Source of the DNA: Lentinus brumalis
Taxonomy: Eukaryota > Basidiomycota > Agaricomycetes > Polyporales > Polyporaceae
Length of the DNA stretch: 26,270 bases
Assembly: GCA_001792895.1 (NCBI GenBank)
Contig: MARA01000123.1
Location: forward strand, 1 to 26,270
Reading direction: 5' to 3'
Below are positions 1 to 8,265 of this stretch, one piece after another. Made by a program: the position numbers and the translations under genes. The notes below the pieces were generated by a model. The model was not told where the DNA came from, made no database searches, and worked only from the letters and a program-made list of their open reading frames with translations. Within the stretch, counting starts at the first letter, position 1; each line of letters starts with the position of its first letter.

Positions 1-1138
1 ATTGCTGCTTACCGCTGCTCTGGGACATGGCTCACGGGCTAGATTCCCGTGCTTGCGTGCGAGTGTGTGGAGTATGGCTCATCCGGCGGGGTTGCAATGC
101 ATCTGCCGCACGACACAGACCGGCGGGGTGGAGAGTCGAGCGTGGAGCCACGAGGAACTTGAGTGCAGTACTTCGAGCTGGATATTGATATTGCGGCGAC
201 TTTCACCTGCGCGGTGCGGATGACTTGAGCCGGCATCCCGGCGAGCTGCGAGCTGCGATAATCGAGGCCATATCCCGAGTAGTGCGATGCCTGTGCAACC
301 TGTCAGCCCGGACTGGGATCTCGTATGCGAGCTGCATCCGTCTTGCGAGCCGAGAAGCGCATTGCAGGAGTGTCTACACAAGCGAAGTCAGGTCAAATAT
401 TGTCCGAACAAGTAGAGCCGTGCTACGTACGACTGCCTCGGTGCGGGCTCCCTCAGACGCGCTGCGAGGATGCATGATACCCTAGCTTCGCAACGCTATC
501 TTTGTGCCGCCGTCATACGTGAATATGCGGGATCTCGAGTCTCGAGTGTGCACCTGCAGGGCAGATCAATCCTAAATCTGAAGGAACTACGATCGAATGA
601 CTCCACTTACGTGGCTCTGCACTCGCAATTCCGGGAGCTGCAAGGTTAAGTCGACGGGGTCGATGCACTAAGCGATCCGAGCTGCGTGAACACGGGAGCG
701 TGAAACCGTCCGAGAGCAGCGAGTAACCGGGTGTCTATGCAAGCACAAACAGAACAGCGCGGCCACCCCGGCGAGATCCCGATGTGCTGCGTTCTGAGCG
801 GACGACGGGTATCGAGCACAAGTCCTGCAACGTCCGTCAGCACGAGCACGGATGAGCTGCACGACCGGGTGCACAAGTTTGTGTACTTGCCTTGCACTGG
901 CTCGCCACGATGATTAGCGCGGCCGGGGAATAGCTCGAATCCGACATCCTGAGCATTCGGCAGCGGCGAGGAACATGCCTAAACAATCGAATCTCGACTG
1001 CGAGCCCGATGTCCAAGCGCGACTATCGGGCCCAGATCCTCCTCGAGTTTTGCTCGACCTCGAGTTTTGCGTGCAGCGGGAAGTCAGTTCACGGGCAGCG
1101 CACACGCACGCCGCCTGCCCGGCACACCATACTGCGCG
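1..1138. other. Unit 5' segment, no confident gene (unit 1)
   Basis: No protein family is recognisable on either strand, and open frames are short and not shared across copies. The same block is at 9779-10884 and 17915-19055. Unit 2 differs here by many substitutions and by block indels, including a missing ~60 bp that corresponds to 472-533. Units 1 and 3 carry a 13-bp direct repeat at 1041-1053 and 1058-1070 (CCTCGAGTTTTGC) that unit 2 does not have. Poor conservation between adjacent copies argues against a protein under selection. Confidence 0.6.
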
Positions 1139-1141
1139 CGA

Positions 1142-1252
1142 GCCCCACCGTGGTATAGGTACCATAGAGCCCCACCGTGGTATAGGTACCATAGAGGCCC
1201 ACCGTGGTATAGGTACCATAGAGGCCCACCGTGTTATAGGTACCACAGAGGC
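1142..1252 (+). repeat. 27-bp minisatellite, four copies (unit 1)
   Basis: Four head-to-tail 27-bp repeats have their ACCGTG cores at 1147, 1174, 1201 and 1228. Each contains TATAGGTACCATAGAG around a KpnI-like GGTACC. The period is divisible by three, and in one plus frame it reads as a nine-residue repeat, EPHRGIGTI, four times with small changes. It ends within 15 bp of the open frame of the headless kinase and takes the place where the kinase N-lobe should be. Confidence 0.9.
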
Positions 1253-2365
1253 CCTTTTCTCGCCCTTTTATCGACGGACGTGCTCCGGCAGCTCCAGGCG
1301 CGCATCGTGCGGGACGAGATATATTCGCTACCTACGACACCGCCATCGCCTTGACGGACTTTGGCATCGCGCGCGCCTTCGGAATAGAGCACGCGGACCG
1401 ACCGTGGACCCAGCTGTCCCCATGGAATGTGCGTCGGGACAGTGAAGACGCGGATCGCCGTGGCAGCTGGCTGAAGGGCACGGGGACGAGACGCACACCT
1501 TGGCGGGTACATTTGGATACGTCGCGCCGGAGGTCTACTCCGGCCAGTACTCGTACGGAGTGGACGTCTGGGGAGCAGGGGTGGTGTTGTACTCGATGCT
1601 GACTGGAAGGGTGAGTCCACCGGCATATTGACGAGCAGCGAGGCTCATATGCATGTCCCGCAGCTGCCGTTCGGGCTCCAACCGAAGGAGCAGCGGTTGG
1701 AGGAGCTCATCAACCGAACCGACACCATCCCGGCCGACTTCGACCTGTACGGGGTCGTCGATGGGGAGATCCAGGACTTGTTGACGAAGGTGGGCGAAGA
1801 GAGATACGAGTTGAAGCGAGGGCGCTGACGAGCGCCGCCAGATGCTGGAGAAGGACCCGAAGAAGAGACCATCGGTCCGCAAGCTCAAGAAGCACCGATG
1901 GTTCCATGGCATGTGCGTATGCAGGCTATAAGCGCGCCGCAGGAGCTGACGCACGGGTCCGTAGAGACTGGGACGTCATAGAGCGCAGAGACAGGCCACA
2001 AGAGGTCTTCGGCGACAGCATGAGGGAAGATGATGAGGTAGGAAACGCAGCCAGACGTCAAGCAACTGTGCTGACCTCCGTCCCAGAACCTCGACGTGTC
2101 GTACGGGCGGCCGTATGGAGCATTAGACAGACCACCGCACGAGTGGTTCGAATGGGTCTCGCCGAGCCTCCGCGGCACCGATGGCTCCTTCGACACGACG
2201 AATGACTGGTCCTTGGGATCCACCTGTTACACGGACTGCCACCTGACGCACAGCGAGGACGGCTTCGAGGAAGCCGTCCGTTCACCAGGGGCTGGCGGTT
2301 CGGGAGGATCGAGCGTGGTGCGGAAGATGAAGGGATGGATGAAGAGGAGGATGTCGACTTCGTAG
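1240..2365 (+). pseudogene. Headless Ser/Thr protein kinase, frameshifted (unit 1)
   Basis: This is the C-lobe of an AGC-like Ser/Thr kinase, with the same five-exon layout as the copy at 10946-12075. Introns are at 1611-1663, 1790-1841, 1913-1964 and 2038-2086. Relative to the other two copies, four bases are missing near 1480, between the DFG region and the GYVAPEV motif. The frame therefore breaks and the encoded C-lobe cannot be made as one protein. As in the other copies there is no N-lobe, no in-frame ATG before the DFG motif, and the catalytic loop is damaged. I infer a pseudogene, although the 4-bp loss could be an assembly error because this copy lies in the error-prone left part of the window. 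Confidence 0.75.
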
Positions 2366-2502
2366 GTCGCACGTGGAGTGTATCGAAGCGGTGCTGTATG
2401 CCAGTCGCTTCGGACTTGCTTCTATCTATCGTCGAGTTATCAGTATGCATGGAACAGACGTCAGACAGCGCGACATACGAGAGTAGAATCCTGCCTATGA
2501 AG
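2366..2502. other. Short intergenic gap between convergent gene ends
   Basis: These 137 bp separate the kinase stop (+) from the methyltransferase stop (-). The equivalents are 12076-12212 and 20287-20423. No hairpin or clear polyadenylation signal was seen. The arrangement suggests overlapping 3' untranslated regions if both sides are transcribed. Confidence 0.5.
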
Positions 2503-3346
2503 CTAGCCGTGCCGCCACCGCAAGACCATCCATATGATCCAACGCCTGCGTTCGGCTTCGTCTTCACCCTCGGCACATTCCACGCTCCACGGCCGTTCCT
2601 CTGTACCGCCGACACGTCTTTCTCTGAGGTCCTCTATGACGAAGCCGGCATCCGGAACGAGCTTCAAGAACGAGGCGACCACATATCGGCCCGTGTGAAG
2701 GCCTGCTACAAGATAGATACGCGCATTCGGAGCTCGCTTCAGAGTAAACTGCAGTGTCTGGACAAAGATGTGGTGCGTGTCCGAGTTCCATAGCGTGTCC
2801 GCGGCAAGGACAACGTCGAATCCAGGGATCGAATCCAGATGCGCACTCTGGGACAACATGAGAGGGGAAGGGTCGGAGCCCCAGCCGTACGGGACGACAT
2901 GACAGCGCTCCGCGACATCGTTCCGCTTCGCGTTCTCGGAGAGGGTGTGGATGAGACTCTCGTCGGGGTAGTCGGCAAGTCACGAGCGCGTCCTGGTACA
3001 TCTTCGAGATGAGGATGCTCGGCATCTTCGAGATGAGGATGCTCGGTAGGCCCGCGCCCGCACCGAGCTCCAGAACCCTCAGCGGCCGTCCCTCTTGCTT
3101 CGCGATGGCTACGTGCTCGTGCAGATGGAGGTCATGGATGTGATCTGCGACGTACAGCGCAGATGACCATATCGACGATGCGTGCAAGGCCCAATTCGCT
3201 GCCTGCGTGTCGGGAGTGACCAGGTGGATGGGTGAGATCCCGTCGTATTCATAGGTGAATGATGAGCCGGCTGAGGAGTGTGCGACGGGGACATGATCGT
3301 AGAGAATCTCGAGGGACTCTGCCAACAGATCTTCGGGATCAGACAT
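2503..3346 (-). pseudogene. EFM7: EFM7/NNT1-like methyltransferase, broken (unit 1)
   Basis: This is a seven-beta-strand SAM-dependent methyltransferase. Family members methylate translation elongation factor eEF1A; fungal homologues are often labelled nicotinamide N-methyltransferase. The consensus of the three copies is 273 residues starting MSDPEDLL. It has a SAM-binding VLELGAGAGLP at 91-101, SDYPDE at 117-122, ADTLWN at 175-180, HTGR at 210-213 and a C-terminal AEGEDEAERRRW. In this copy the N-terminal part through motif I is open. A 24-bp in-frame duplication (2999-3046) then repeats the ILISKM segment, and a 2-bp loss near 2974 shifts the frame just before SDYPDE. I chose the MSDPEDLL start because N-terminal similarity to the family begins there. 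Assignment to EFM7 rather than another family-16 methyltransferase is by recognition only. Confidence 0.75.
2999..3046. repeat. 24-bp tandem duplication inside the methyltransferase
   Basis: Two perfect 24-bp copies (2999-3022 and 3023-3046), each containing ATCTTCGAGATGAGGATG, occur only in unit 1. The duplication keeps the reading frame and doubles an eight-residue segment that follows SAM motif I. Units 2 and 3 have one copy. Confidence 0.95.
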
Positions 3347-3899
3347 CCCCAGGCAAAGCAGAAGACTGGTCGTCCGAGGGAAGACCGTGACAGCCGACTC
3401 GAACCCCAGAAAGCCGCGGCATCTCGGCCCCTTCGCAAGCTTCATGTCTGACGCAACTTCGTCGCCGCACAGGTGCGTATCTTGGCCCATCGACACGCTC
3501 GACCTTCAGCAGCTTGTGGGCGACGTCCAGAGCAGGGAGGTGCGAGCGGCGAGGAGGCCTGCATAGCACGACCAAACACCGGAGGCCGGAGCGCACGCCG
3601 GTCTATGACGCACGCTGCTTGTCGCTCGCCCCCGTCTGCACCAAGCGCGTCTTTCCTGCTCCCTTCCACTCTCTCTGCAGGGTGCATCCACGGCGCACAC
3701 CCCCTCGTCGATAGAGTTGTGTGCTGCGCTCGATTCGTGTGTCTCTGCGCCTCCAGCGTGTCTGTCCGACGCTTCTCTCGCGCTACAAGGCAATCCCCTT
3801 CCCCTCGCTAGTCACCCTACCGTCCGTCTTGTCCGAGCGCGCTCACGACAGTGCGCATACACCTGGATTCGCGGCAACCCACGCGAGCGCACCGTCAAG
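3347..3899. promoter_or_regulatory. Divergent promoter, C/T-rich (unit 1)
   Basis: These 553 bp lie between the methyltransferase start (-) and the first ATG of the five-exon gene (+). The part from about 3640 to 3860 is strongly pyrimidine-rich on the plus strand (CTTTCCTGCTCCCTTCC, CCCCTTCCCCTCGC), as is common just upstream of fungal start codons. The plus ATG at 3900 sits in CCGTCAAGATG, with a purine at -3. No TATA box stands out. Confidence 0.45.
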
Positions 3900-4930
3900 A
3901 TGCACCGGCCGCGGCCCATGCAGAGCGTGTCAAATATGCGAACAACCAAGGTGCGTGCTCTGACCCATTCGGACACCAGCTCTCGGTTTTGTGTCGACGG
4001 CCCTGACACCTAACTATGCATCGCGGGAGCTACGACCTTCACGGCTCCCTCGCGCGTTCACCGACTCCGGTCCGCCTCACACGCCCCGCCTGGCTAAACT
4101 TGGGGGTCTCCTCGACAGCGTGGAGCTGCACCGCCCGCAGCTGTACGCGCGCCCGTCTGGCCTGTACTCGTACTCAAACCGCGCGGGTCCCACGCCCACC
4201 TGTCTGACGCGAATATCAGCATGTCACTCAGGCCCAAGACAGTGAAGCAGACATACCAGTGCAATCTTCCACCACCCGATCTGTCAATGGCCCTGTGCGC
4301 AGTACGTCAGCCCGAGTTGGCAACGTAGGAAGACGCGAAGAACTCACGGTGTTGCTTACAGGCCTGGCTCTCGAGATCTGTGGAGGGAAGAACGGCCTTC
4401 GCGCTCTACATGAGCAGGCGACGAGACGCAGAGACGCACCTAGCTTGCGCCAACGGGTGGGACAAGCGAGGTGAGTGAAGGGCGAGGGCTAGAGGGCGAC
4501 AAGTACACTGGTGGCGGGAGAGGAGGAAGTGGCGGGTGGATAGTGAGGTGCGTGAGCGAGGTCGGGTGGGGGTGCTGATCTTGCAGACGGCGCACCAACC
4601 AGTACCTTTATCGACGTTCAGCTTGCGCAAACAGAGCACGCGCGGCGCGTCTCCGCCCAAGTCGCCGTCCGGACCGACGAGATCTCGCATGTCCTCTGCG
4701 CGTGCTCGCGTCCGCATCCGCCGTCGTCTCCGAGCGCCACGAACAGCGCGTCGCATCCTGCACACTGCAACTCGGGACGGCGACGTCCTCCTGCAGTACG
4801 GCCGTCGAGCACGGCCTCCTCGTCAAGCTCCTGCGTGCACGGACCCGACCGTGATCAAGGTTGGCGAGCGCACCGTCCGCTAACGGAGGGCAACAACAAT
4901 GCGACGGACAGCAGCCCCGCACCGGTATAA
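3900..4930 (+). CDS. Unrecognised five-exon gene, 239 residues (unit 1)
   Basis: No family is recognised. A consistent spliced model exists: exons 3900-3950, 4030-4163, 4220-4301, 4362-4470 and 4587-4930, 720 nt in total. The introns are 79, 56, 60 and 116 nt. Their donors are GTGCGT, GTACTC, GTACGT and GTGAGT and their acceptors GGGAG, ATCAG, TTACAG and TTGCAG; CTGAC or CTAAC lies close upstream of the first two acceptors. The phases fit across all joins. Seen in the product: a short basic N-terminus (MHRPRPMQSV), a middle part with TYQCNLPPPDLS and a Trp-rich patch (AWLSRS, NGWDKR), then a Ser/Pro-rich low-complexity tail ending NATDSSPAPV. There is no signal peptide or membrane span. The first acceptor is the weakest call. 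The gene is divergent from the methyltransferase. Confidence 0.5.
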
Positions 4931-5719
4931 CGCAAGGTGCGCCCTGCCTTGAGTCTCCAACTGCAGCTTGGCGGCTGCAGACCGTCCGCACCGTCCAGCC
5001 TGCAGTATCGCCGCGTACGGGCGATGCGGCGAAGGAGGGCGACGCAGTAGGTCCAGGCATCGAACCGCCGCTCGGGAGGAGAGGATCATGGCATCGGCAG
5101 GGCCGGATCCACGCCTGAGCGTGCGGACAGCAACCCCGGCGGAGGGCGTGCTCACCCCCGGTGCTCCTCTCTGGACCGGAGCGCAAGGCGGGCTGCGATT
5201 CGTTGTCGAGATGCTGCGCGTCGCGCACCGTGCACTGTGCAGCGACTCGGCGTTCGTCCTCGACCGTGTCTTGCGTCCGTGTCCGTGCCCGCGCCGGTGC
5301 GCTCGCGCAGGTGTTGCGACGGCCTCTTGCCGTTCGTACTTATCCCCGCCGCGACGGTAGCGGGACCCGGGAGAGCCTCGAGGAGGCGTCGATGCTCGAG
5401 GGTGACGTCGGGGAAGGATCACGGCATGTTGGGCAGCCGGTTGGGTGGCGACGTTCGTCGGTACATTGTAGGTCTCCGCGTCTTCGCGCAATGACATCGA
5501 CATGCGTTTGGCGTCGGACCTTGTCTGCTTGTCCGAGAGTGACCTGCGTCCCGCCGCCGGTCTTGCAATGCCTGGAGATCTGCTCGAAGCTGTCTGTGCT
5601 GGAGTATCTTGAAAGGTGTAGACAGTGTGCTGCGATGTCGGCCGGCCGCCGCTCGAGTTCTGAATTGGTGACTGCACTTGATTGCCTGTTCCGACGTCGG
5701 CTCCAAGACGTGAGGACAC
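4880..5719 (-). CDS. Ser/Arg/Pro-rich minus-strand ORF, 279 codons (unit 1)
   Basis: This is the longest uninterrupted frame in this block. It begins MSSRLGADVGTG and continues through Ser/Gln-rich stretches such as QNSSGGRPTSQH and SDAKRMSMSLREDAETYN, then turns Arg-rich. No domain, signal peptide or membrane segment is visible. In its first half the codons end mostly in C or G, as expected of real genes here. The second half is ambiguous, because opposite and shifted frames are equally open. It converges on the five-exon gene, overlapping its last ~50 bp. It may be only the first exon of a longer spliced gene. Confidence 0.3.
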   Translation of the reverse strand: MSSRLGADVGTGNQVQSPIQNSSGGRPTSQHTVYTFQDTPAQTASSRSPGIARPAAGRRSLSDKQTRSDAKRMSMSLREDAETYNVPTNVATQPAAQHAVILPRRHPRASTPPRGSPGSRYRRGGDKYERQEAVATPARAHRRGHGHGRKTRSRTNAESLHSARCATRSISTTNRSPPCAPVQRGAPGVSTPSAGVAVRTLRRGSGPADAMILSSRAAVRCLDLLRRPPSPHRPYAAILQAGRCGRSAAAKLQLETQGRAHLALYRCGAAVRRIVVALR

Positions 5720-5729
5720 CTTCCTTCAT

Positions 5730-6140
5730 GTGATCTGCACTTCCGGTATGAGGGCCAATCGTGCAGCCTTTCGAGAGGCTCCAAGGATGCGAGCGGTTCC
5801 GAGTCGCTGGTGCTCACTGCTAGTACTGAGTATGCTCAGCGGATGCTTGTGGTAATATGATGCTCGAGGGCACCACCGAACGCCAGAGGCTTGTCCTTGG
5901 GCTTGAGCTTGAGCTAGTGTCTGCAGAGTTGCTGCGACCGATTGGTGGATGCGACGATCATTCTGCGGCGACGGCGATGAAGTTGAGACCATGAATTCAA
6001 CCGTCTCGGTCCGTACCAGGCTCGAGGTGACGATAAGTGGTCGTGATGCACCAGTACTACGCAGATACGGCCCGAATCCCATTATTCTCGACCTGGTAAG
6101 TACCGGTGTCCGCGACCTAAGCCACGATCAGAAGCTCGCC
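5730..6140. other. Segment between minus-strand ORF and module (unit 1)
   Basis: There is no confident gene. A short plus frame from 5949 (or ATG 5991, MNSTVSVRTRLEVTI) runs to a perfect donor, CTG|GTAAGTA, at 6096. It could be a 5' exon or a shadow. Counterparts are at about 15415-15833 and 23625-24035. Unit 2 has a small substitution/insertion just after the donor (GTAAGTACTGTCTCCCAAG). Confidence 0.35.
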
Positions 6141-6377
6141 GGGACACAGACCTGCGAATCATCACAAAATGTCTCGACTCTTGTTCAGTACTAAGTAGTT
6201 CGAGTCAACTCACCGGTCCTTCAATCGAAAGATGACTTGCAAGTGGATTCGTGCAGTACAAGACGTACTGGCTCTACATAGTATCGAAGCACGCGAAGTT
6301 AGAACTCCGAGGTTGACCGCTGGCTAGTCGAGTTTGTGGAGTCTAGGCAGAGTAAGTATACCCGCAGCCCCGCTCAA

Positions 6378-7157
6378 TCACCTCGAGTTCCCATGAATCC
6401 GGTGGAAACACCGTGTGATTGTGACCGAGACGGTTTCATTTGAGAGCGAAAGGCTCGTATCGGTATGACAGGAGACGGACCTCGGACGTAAGTATACGAC
6501 GTTGTCGGAGGCCGAGGGACACAGGCGAGACCCTGCAGCGCGGTCAAACTTGAAGATGAAGGTGGTGAACACGCAGTTGCGGTCGTTGACGATGGCACTG
6601 CTGACAAGTAGAACATGTCATGTATTCACGAGTACATACTACATGACATGTCAATGCATAAGTAACTGAAGTGTCCGTCCAAGTGTTGGGCCCCTCGACG
6701 AGCACTGCACTGGTATGCCAAGGACCAAGAATACTTACTATACAGTAGACAACAATGTAGTATCACGCACCAACATCATGGAGAATCCGGAAGGACGTCG
6801 TTTCCACCGATGCAAGGGTGTTTGGGAGCGTGGTTGGTTTTGACCGCCAATATACAGCTCTTGGATGTCCCAATTGGTGTGTCGCCGCCACGCTGTAAGT
6901 ACGGCCAGATGCTTGAACAGCGAACACATGCAGCTCCTCTTTTGCGAGTGCCCGGCGACCTCATGCGGGCCAAAAGAAGTCAGTATCAGCGGTACCAATA
7001 CAAAGCAGGGAAGGCTCAAATAAGTAAGTATGTCGCAAAGGCTGGGTGCGGCCTTGAGCCTTGAGTGAGCACGAACGACTTCTTTGGACTGTTCTCCCAG
7101 GCCCTGGATGTAGGCCGAGCCGCTGCAGAGAACGAAGCGTCTCCAGTACAGCTCTTC
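6378..7157 (-). CDS. Candidate spliced minus-strand gene in the module (unit 1)
   Basis: No family is recognised. On the minus strand, exon A (7157 to 6739) is open from a TAG acceptor. It reads YWRRFVLCSGSAYIQGLGEQ at first, has a hydrophobic stretch (FVLVPLILTSFG) and ends LVRDTTLLSTV. A donor GTAAGTATTC at 6738 and an acceptor CTTGTCAG ending at 6601 define a 138-nt intron. The join is in phase (TA|C) with exon B (6600 to 6378), which reads SAIVNDRNC, FTTFIFKFDRAAG and VVYLRPRSVS before a stop. Exon B codons end predominantly in C, a sign of real coding. A further exon may lie at about 7343-7238, joined through a GTGGTA...CTCTAG intron. No start codon could be fixed. Confidence 0.35.
6613..6651. 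repeat. Perfect 12-bp inverted repeat (unit 1)
   Basis: ACATGTCATGTA at 6613-6624 is the exact reverse complement of TACATGACATGT at 6640-6651, with 15 bp between. It lies inside the candidate minus-strand intron, just upstream of its acceptor. It could form a hairpin in RNA or be a dyad protein-binding site. Confidence 0.9.
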
Positions 7158-7365
7158 CTAGAGTCTATGTTGTAAGTTGCTGCCCAGAATGGTACCGGCC
7201 ATGGCGGATCTCAACGCGCCTGCTGGTAAGGTACCACATTGGATGGACCGAGTTGCGTTGGGACTAGCGGAGCGTACATCCGGTGCGACACCGTGCGAGA
7301 GATCCAGTGAGAATTAACACCAGGATGCTTGACGGCTGGCTGCAGTGCCGATGGAGACGAGAGAC

Positions 7366-8265
7366 CGTGAGATGCGAGCAACATTCAAGAGCCTCCCGGC
7401 CTGCAAGACGTGAACAGAACTGATCTGTGCACACGGTTGTCCTGCGTCTGACTCTCAGCAACAGGTTTCAATGCTGGTGAACCGCTGGAAGTGCTCACTT
7501 GCAGATAGCTCGCTTGAGCGAACAGGAAGCCGAGATGCGTCGTGACCAGCCATGGCATTGAAGTTGCGCCCGGAACTATGCGGAGGTTGTCCGGAACTTG
7601 TTCCGAATAGGACCTCCACTCGCGAAGTAAGAAGCATTGAAGAAGCTGCCAGTGCACACCATCGCTCGCAGCATGCTTAGTGGGAAGGTCTCCGCTATGG
7701 GGAATGGTCGTCTTGTCTTCGACCTCTCCCGGGCTGTCCCATCAGGTAGGGCCTGCGTGCGTGGCTTGTGGGTGAGCTGCGTTGTCAAGGGCATCTCCCG
7801 ACGGTGCGTGGAGACTCCTGCCTACAATGCATCAGTGTGAAGCGACTGCAAGGGTTCGGATCGCGCACACCTTGTGAGACAGCGCGTCCGGGATCCCGTC
7901 GCCAATGAAGCACCATGCCGACGTTGAACGCGCATACCGGATCGGTCTGCTTTGAGTGTCTGATGACGGATTATGCATTGCATTCTCTTGCTGTGCGTTC
8001 GTTCTTTTGAACGCTGCTATACGCAGTGAGCGGTGGGATTCAAGTCCTGGACTGCTCATCAACAGAGGCCAGGGACGTGCAGTAAATGAGCCGCAGGACC
8101 ATCGTGAAGAGTAGGAGTTGTCGCCGTCGACATCGGCTTCATATTGACACCCGTTGCGAGCTGCCAGGACACAGATCAGGAGGAGCCTCAACCAAAAATG
8201 GAACCATAAACGGGCTCAGCTAAGTGGTCAGCGTGAGCTGCGGCGTAGAGTCGATAACGCGAGCA
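7366..8265. other. Segment right of the module, no confident gene (unit 1)
   Basis: The block is shared by all units (15834-16733 and 25261-26157). Short open frames exist on both strands. On the plus strand, 7637-7840 reads KKLPVHTIARSMLSG and is also open in unit 2 (16105-16308). On the minus strand, 7385-7657 and 7455-7637 are open. A shared minus-strand stretch near 7850-7960 reads SAWCFIGDG. None is recognised, and small indels in unit 3 disrupt several of them. Confidence 0.4.

Larger units (their letters stand above)
6141..7365. other. 1225-bp module absent from unit 2 (unit 1)
   Basis: Unit 2 joins the sequence left of 6141 directly to that right of 7365, sharing only CC at the join (GCTCGCC and ACCGTGAG become GCTCGCCCGTGAG). 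There are no terminal inverted repeats and no target-site duplication beyond these two bases. I therefore do not call it a transposon; deletion in unit 2 by microhomology is at least as likely. It is less GC-rich than the rest of the unit and holds a candidate spliced minus-strand gene, an inverted repeat and a cluster of GTAAGT sites. Confidence 0.85.

Noticed and set aside
1067..1354. Tyr/Pro-rich repeat protein (APPWYRYHR) read from the minisatellite
   Set aside because: Any 27-bp repeat gives a repeated peptide in three frames. This frame runs directly into stop codons opposite the kinase exon and is broken in unit 2.
1790..1841. Apparent frameshift and stop in the kinase after the DLLTK segment
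   Set aside because: Removing a 52-nt GT-AG intron (GTGGGC...GCCAG) joins DLLTK directly to [11 protein letters not shown] in frame, so it is an intron and not a lesion. The stop after FHGM is likewise removed by the intron 1913-1964, giving FHGIDWD.
4618..4812. Minus-strand ORF with a CxxC motif (LQCAGCDALF), reminiscent of Mis18/Yippee zinc domains
   Set aside because: The second half of the domain does not follow in frame, the expected second CxxC is missing, and the last exon of the better-supported plus-strand gene covers the same bases.
6508..6610. Plus-strand acidic reading frame (VKLEDEGGEHAV...) in the module
   Set aside because: It is rich in Ala, Val, Asp, Glu and Gly codons, as expected for the antisense of minus-strand codons ending in C. 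The opposite frame has the better codon bias.
6141..7365. DNA transposon or retroelement
   Set aside because: I see no terminal inverted repeats, long terminal repeats, target-site duplication, reverse transcriptase or transposase motifs at or inside the module.
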